Origin: Microvelia longipes
Taxonomy: Eukaryota > Arthropoda > Insecta > Hemiptera > Veliidae
Length of the DNA stretch: 64,000 bases
Direction of reading: 5' to 3'
Assembly: GCA_018340805.1 (NCBI GenBank)
Contig: JACMZG010001908.1
Coordinates: 47,190,026-47,254,025, forward strand
Below, piece by piece: positions 54,101-64,000 of the stretch. The first letter of the stretch is position 1. Every line of letters begins with the position of its first letter. The position numbers were made by a program, and so were the translations under genes. The notes under the pieces were generated by a model, which was not told the DNA's origin, ran no database searches, and saw only the letters and a program-made list of their open reading frames with translations.

Positions 54101-54241
54101 TAAAATCAGTTGACAGTGTGAGAAAATAATGTCAGGGAGCCAATGAGGTTATTCCTGGATGGCAAACCACACCCACTTTTTTAAATAGGACCAACCTAAA
54201 TGGTTCCCCAACACTATTTTTCCACGCTGTCAACTGATTTT
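54101..54241. mobile_element. MITE family A, copy 2
   Basis: The ends TAAAATCAGTTGACAG and CTGTCAACTGATTTTA are inverted repeats, and the interior matches copy 1 (GCCAATGAGGTT and GGTTCCCCAACAC). Confidence 0.8.
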
Positions 54242-54460
54242 AACCAAGTGTTAAGATACTATAACATTGACTCATAAGGAAAATAATTATTAAATGAAGA
54301 TTATAATATGACCATTTAATTGGCTCTTTGCTCTAAAATTACCAAAGATTTTTCAAAAGAAATCAACTGTACATTTATGGACTCAAATTAATTCACTGGT
54401 CTCAAAAAGTAGCCCTGTGTCCATTTGAATTTTCAGGAATTGACTTAAAAATGCATATTA

Positions 54461-54868
54461 CAGTCTATCGTTTAGTTTAAAAATCCCCAAGGTCGTAAGT
54501 ATTTTGGGGATTGACCAATCAGAGAAGCCGCTGCCAACCTCTGACTTAAAAGGAGAAAAAAATCCCTACCACAATAACCGCTGTAGGAAAAAAAACCTTC
54601 TTCCTGGCAATCGTTCACTTTTGTTTGTGGTTCTTCTTTTGATTACATCATTTTGAAAACTACTTTTAAATGAATCTTAAAAATGATATTTTAAAATAAA
54701 ACTACACAAAAGAAATGTTAAAAAAACATCGCCAAGAAAATACGGGTAAAATAATCTGATTTGTTTACATAGTTTTTTCCCACTCCCTTCTTACAGGGAT
54801 TTTTTTTTTTTAAGAATTGGTGGTGTCTAAACTGACCTGTCAAGATTTTTAAACTAAACAATAGACTG
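54461..54868. mobile_element. MITE with TA target duplication (Tc1/mariner-like)
   Basis: The left end CAGTCTATCGTTTAGTTTAA and right end TTAAACTAAACAATAGACTG are inverted repeats with one mismatch, flanked by TA on both sides. Length 408 bp, no transposase. Confidence 0.75.
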
Positions 54869-55248
54869 TAGTTAAGTTATAGAAGAGGAGTTCAATATGT
54901 TCATATAAAAAAAGGTCATATAAAACCAGCTTTTAATGTCAACACTGAACTATTGAAAGGATTTCAATCACAAGAATAGATCAACTAGTTTTCCATACTT
55001 AACCATTTAATTTATATTTCAACAAGCAAAATATAATTTTTTAGAAAAACACATCATACATTAAGTTTTATTAAAAAATACTGAAAAAAAGAAAAGCAAT
55101 ATTCATGTAAAACTGATCGATTCCACATGAAATGCTGAACAATGCCATTAACAATTGCATTCTATACTTTAAATGTTCACATTTATGTAATTAATAAATA
55201 ATCTAACTTTTTTTATTTAACTAAATAGTTATTGGACTGTTAAGAATT

Positions 55249-55574
55249 AAATTCTAGGTTAATTAATGAATTTAATTTTTTTATTAATTATTATTATCAT
55301 TATTCATTATTAATAATAATAATAAAATAATTATTAAATATTATTATTATATTAATTAATATATATTAATTAATATAATATAAATATTATAATTATTAAA
55401 ATTATTATAATTTTATTAATAATAATTATTAATATAATAATAATTAATTAATAATATTATTACTAATTAAACGTTAAATGAATTAACGTTTCGCCATGCG
55501 AAACGTCTGTAATTAATGTTTATTTAAATAAAATTTCTATAGGACTGAAGTCTTCATTAATTAACCTAGAATTT
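55249..55574. mobile_element. AT-rich inverted-repeat element
   Basis: A 22-bp perfect inverted repeat (left arm AAATTCTAGGTTAATTAATG...) bounds an interior of TTA/TAA palindromes and a small perfect hairpin ACGTTTCGCCATGCGAAACG at about 55489. No reading frame. Confidence 0.6.
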
Positions 55575-58570
55575 TTTTTTATTTATTGAAAAATAACCAA
55601 GTCATCTATAGTAATTTCTTAAAATCAATATTTTATAATAAATCTTAACTATCATTATTTAATTAAACAAACAAATCTATATAATAAAATTATTTAAAAG
55701 AAATAATTAATTTAAGTAAGCATTAAAAATAAAAATGAAACAGCTAAACAGAGTCAATTAAATTTACTAAAAATGTAATTAATTATTTAATTAATTAGTC
55801 AGATTGATAAAATAAGTAGTCCAAAAAATACATTCAGGTAAAGTTATTGATGAAGACTTTTAGCATTTGAAGCAATGTCATAACATAATAACTCAACAAG
55901 AAGGGAAAACTTGAAGAAATACGCAAAGAATTAAACATTCAGTCAAACTTAAAAAATTAGTAGCACCAAAATTAAGAAGAACAAAAAATCAAAAGACATC
56001 TCAAATTTTATTTATATTTTTTAAGCAGCTTCTAATGTTTTTTTGTCAGAGTACAGAGAGGCAGCAATAATTAAATTATTAAAAGACTAGAAATCTTTAA
56101 TAAATACGATAGATCTATAATATGGGATTAATAATCCAATTTTGTTTCAATTAAAGCAAATAATAGAAAAGTAACATTTTATAGCAGTTATTGGTAGTTG
56201 CCATTATTCATACTCAAGAGGTTAATTATTTCAAAATTTTTTAGTGAGTAAAAATAATATTAAATTTATAAGTCTGTCTTTAAATTTAAAACAATTAAAG
56301 AATCAGTTACCGACAACTGAAAGTATAGACTAAAGCCTTGTAAACACAACAGCAAGTATCGATGGTAGCTCATTCTTCAATTAAAAATCAATTCCTTTAT
56401 ATTATTGAAGATGTCTAAAAAATACTAAAAAAGAGAAAAGTGTAGAATCATTTAGTAAATTTCATCAACAGTGTCTAGCTGTCACTAAACAAAATGTAAA
56501 GTAGTTCCATGTAAAAGCATTTTATTTTGTCCCAAAAAATAACACATTTAAAAAGCAAGAAACAGCTTGAAACAAAAAGTTTAAAGATCAGAGTAAATAA
56601 TAATAATAATATATTTATTTAATTGACAAATGCATGTTATCGATGACTTAAAAATAATAAAAAATACCTAAACTAAATTATTTAACAAAATTCTTTAGTG
56701 TTATAAAATTTAATTTAAAACTGTAAATATGAAATTAATTTCAAACATTTTAAAATGAAAAAAATAAGAGATTTTGATCTAGATGTTAAAGTAGCAAAAA
56801 GGTAGAAGTTTATTGTTTCTATTGAAGACCAGATTGATTAGTAATTAGGAGCTATTATTAATTCTACAACATCTTAACTCGAAGCTATTAACAGCAATAG
56901 TTAATGTCTTCATTTAATCTGTAACCTCGAAAAATAAACTATAAATGTCGAATTAAAACACTTAACTTATAAAACATCAGATATGGAACTACTAACAAAA
57001 ACAAAAATAAATTGGGACAAAACAGTAATACCATATATTGAGTTTGGAAAAACAAACAATTTAAGCTTACAAAACTAAATTAAAAAAAGATCACTTAAGA
57101 TAAATGATATGAGTAGAGAGCACTTTAATACTACAGAAATCTCTAAATTAAAACTTAATATTCCAGTTAGATAAAGAAGCATAAAAGAATTGATAATTAG
57201 GGACCACTTCAACTTTGAATGTTCTTTAAAAGTGAAGTAGGGTCTAAGAAAAGATCAATCAAGTTTTAGGGTCCCTATCAGTTACATTAGTTTGAATCAG
57301 AAAAAAATTATATCCATATTTTTAAACTTGAAAATAAAATCAATGAAAGCTTAAAATATAAAATAACACATTCCGCAGTAAACTAAAAGATGGCAAAAAT
57401 CAGTTCACACTTGGTTACTAAAATATTTTTAATGGCACAGATAAAAATAAATATAATGCTTTTAATAACCATTAGTTCAACTAATTGATCATTTTATCAA
57501 ACCAAATTCGGAAAATAAAAAGTACAACAATAGGTAAAACCTGATACTCCTCAGAATTCATTCACATAAAAAAAATGTATAAGTTTAATTTTCTGTTAGA
57601 TATTGGCTAAAATTAAATTTAAAAAAATAATAAAAACACATGAGAGTCTGTAGTAAGAAATGCTTCTGTTCAAGTTCTTCTGTTAAATAAAAAGAGGGAT
57701 TAGACTGTAATGGAAATATCTTCGGAATTAAGCAAAATCTAATACAAATATACATATCTAGTTTTGATTCGGTATGTTGTAAGCCCTGACAATGTAGGCC
57801 TTGAAATAGAGACAAATTTGAGAACCAAACTTAAGAGCATATTTCGCAAAGTAAATATCAGACCCTAAAAGTTAATGTAGCAAGGACTGCAAATTAATGA
57901 AATATAGACGCATTCAAGGAAAGAAATTGTCTTGATATATTAATTAGAGCTCATTTCAAGACAGTTAAAACAACTTGAGATTAAGAGAGAAGTGTCGTCT
58001 TTGATTCAGGATATTTTGCTTATAACAAAAGACCGTTTCAATTTCACTGGTAATAATCCCTCTTTTCAATGGAAGAGTCTAAAGAACCAAATAATACATA
58101 GTTATTATTAGAAAAATAAATAAAGTTTTAAAATATTAAAAGCAGCCCAAATAATTTTTTGATCACTGGGTGAAGGATCTAACAAGAAAAAAAATAAACA
58201 AAATCCATTCATAAATATCTTTAAATTGGATTGATAAAATTAATTGTAAATACTATTCTTTTTTTTACAAGTATAGGTTGTTAATTTAAAGGCGATAAAA
58301 TTGTTAAAAGGAAAGCTATACATCAAGACAAAGGTACATTACAACGATTGATGATCGCCTCATAAAATCAACAGCCAGTTTATTATATTAACTATAAGCT
58401 AAATAAAATTGTGGGTAGTTTCAAACACAGTCTCAATTAAAACTAAAAAAGGACATTTTTTAGTTTTCTATAATAAACCATGAATTGAAGCAACCGAAAA
58501 ACAAGTGGACTTATTCATTAATTGTGTTTGTTTTGCAATTATGTTTTTAACTTAAGCTAAAGTATAAAAG

Positions 58571-64000
<5,430 letters not shown>

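Larger units (their letters stand above)
49700..58570. other. gene-poor interval between ClC and Rac1
   Basis: Very AT-rich. It contains the MITEs, the 50-bp minisatellite and the R1 copy listed separately. Further ClC first exons should lie in this direction but none could be recognised. Confidence 0.5.

Overview
This is an AT-rich piece of an animal nuclear genome. Introns are long and AT-rich, exons are small with GT-AG boundaries, and transposon relics are dense. The window has a Rac1 gene and a ClC-7-like gene, both on the minus strand, and a Ty3/gypsy retrotransposon. An insect or other arthropod, perhaps a hemipteran, is my best guess, but nothing here fixes the species. Homopolymer and small-indel differences between the two copies of a large duplication suggest a long-read assembly with residual errors.

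Layout, left to right. 1 to about 4.06 kb: a decayed Ty3/gypsy element (gag, protease, reverse transcriptase, RNase H, integrase) with stops and frameshifts. 4 to 10.3 kb: non-coding, with a candidate LTR-like GC-rich block (6.77-7.31 kb) and a small Penelope-like insertion flanked by 12-bp target duplications (8.43-8.63 kb). 10.3 to 49.3 kb: a partial ClC-7-like chloride/proton exchanger gene, interrupted by a 17.5-kb block (10.73-28.12 kb) repeated after a run of Ns (28123-29000) as 29.01-46.55 kb. The exons I call A to H occur twice. The upstream exon (49272-49325) exists only to the right and the downstream exon (10314-10499) only to the left. The simplest reading is one gene whose middle has been assembled twice around the gap.

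Spliced from the better copy of each exon, the ClC gene gives about 533 residues of transmembrane core. The first exon(s) and the CBS-domain exons were not found. The gating and proton glutamates are kept, but the GSGIP chloride-binding motif reads GGGVF and the central tyrosine position reads Phe, so this is an atypical ClC.

Its introns hold LINE reverse-transcriptase fragments, a hAT-like relic with a 69-bp tandem repeat, MITEs, repeats carrying a 5S-rRNA-like segment, and a 0.7-kb Penelope-like element with inverted arms. Each arm of that element contains a hammerhead-ribozyme-like core. 49.4 to 58.5 kb is non-coding, with two minisatellites and several MITEs. 58.57 kb to the right edge: Rac1, residues 18 to 192 in five exons, with nested MITEs in its last intron.

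The best candidate for something worth pursuing is the set of paired hammerhead-like motifs in the Penelope-like elements, followed by the unusual ClC pore. I found no bacterial-type system, CRISPR array or operon.
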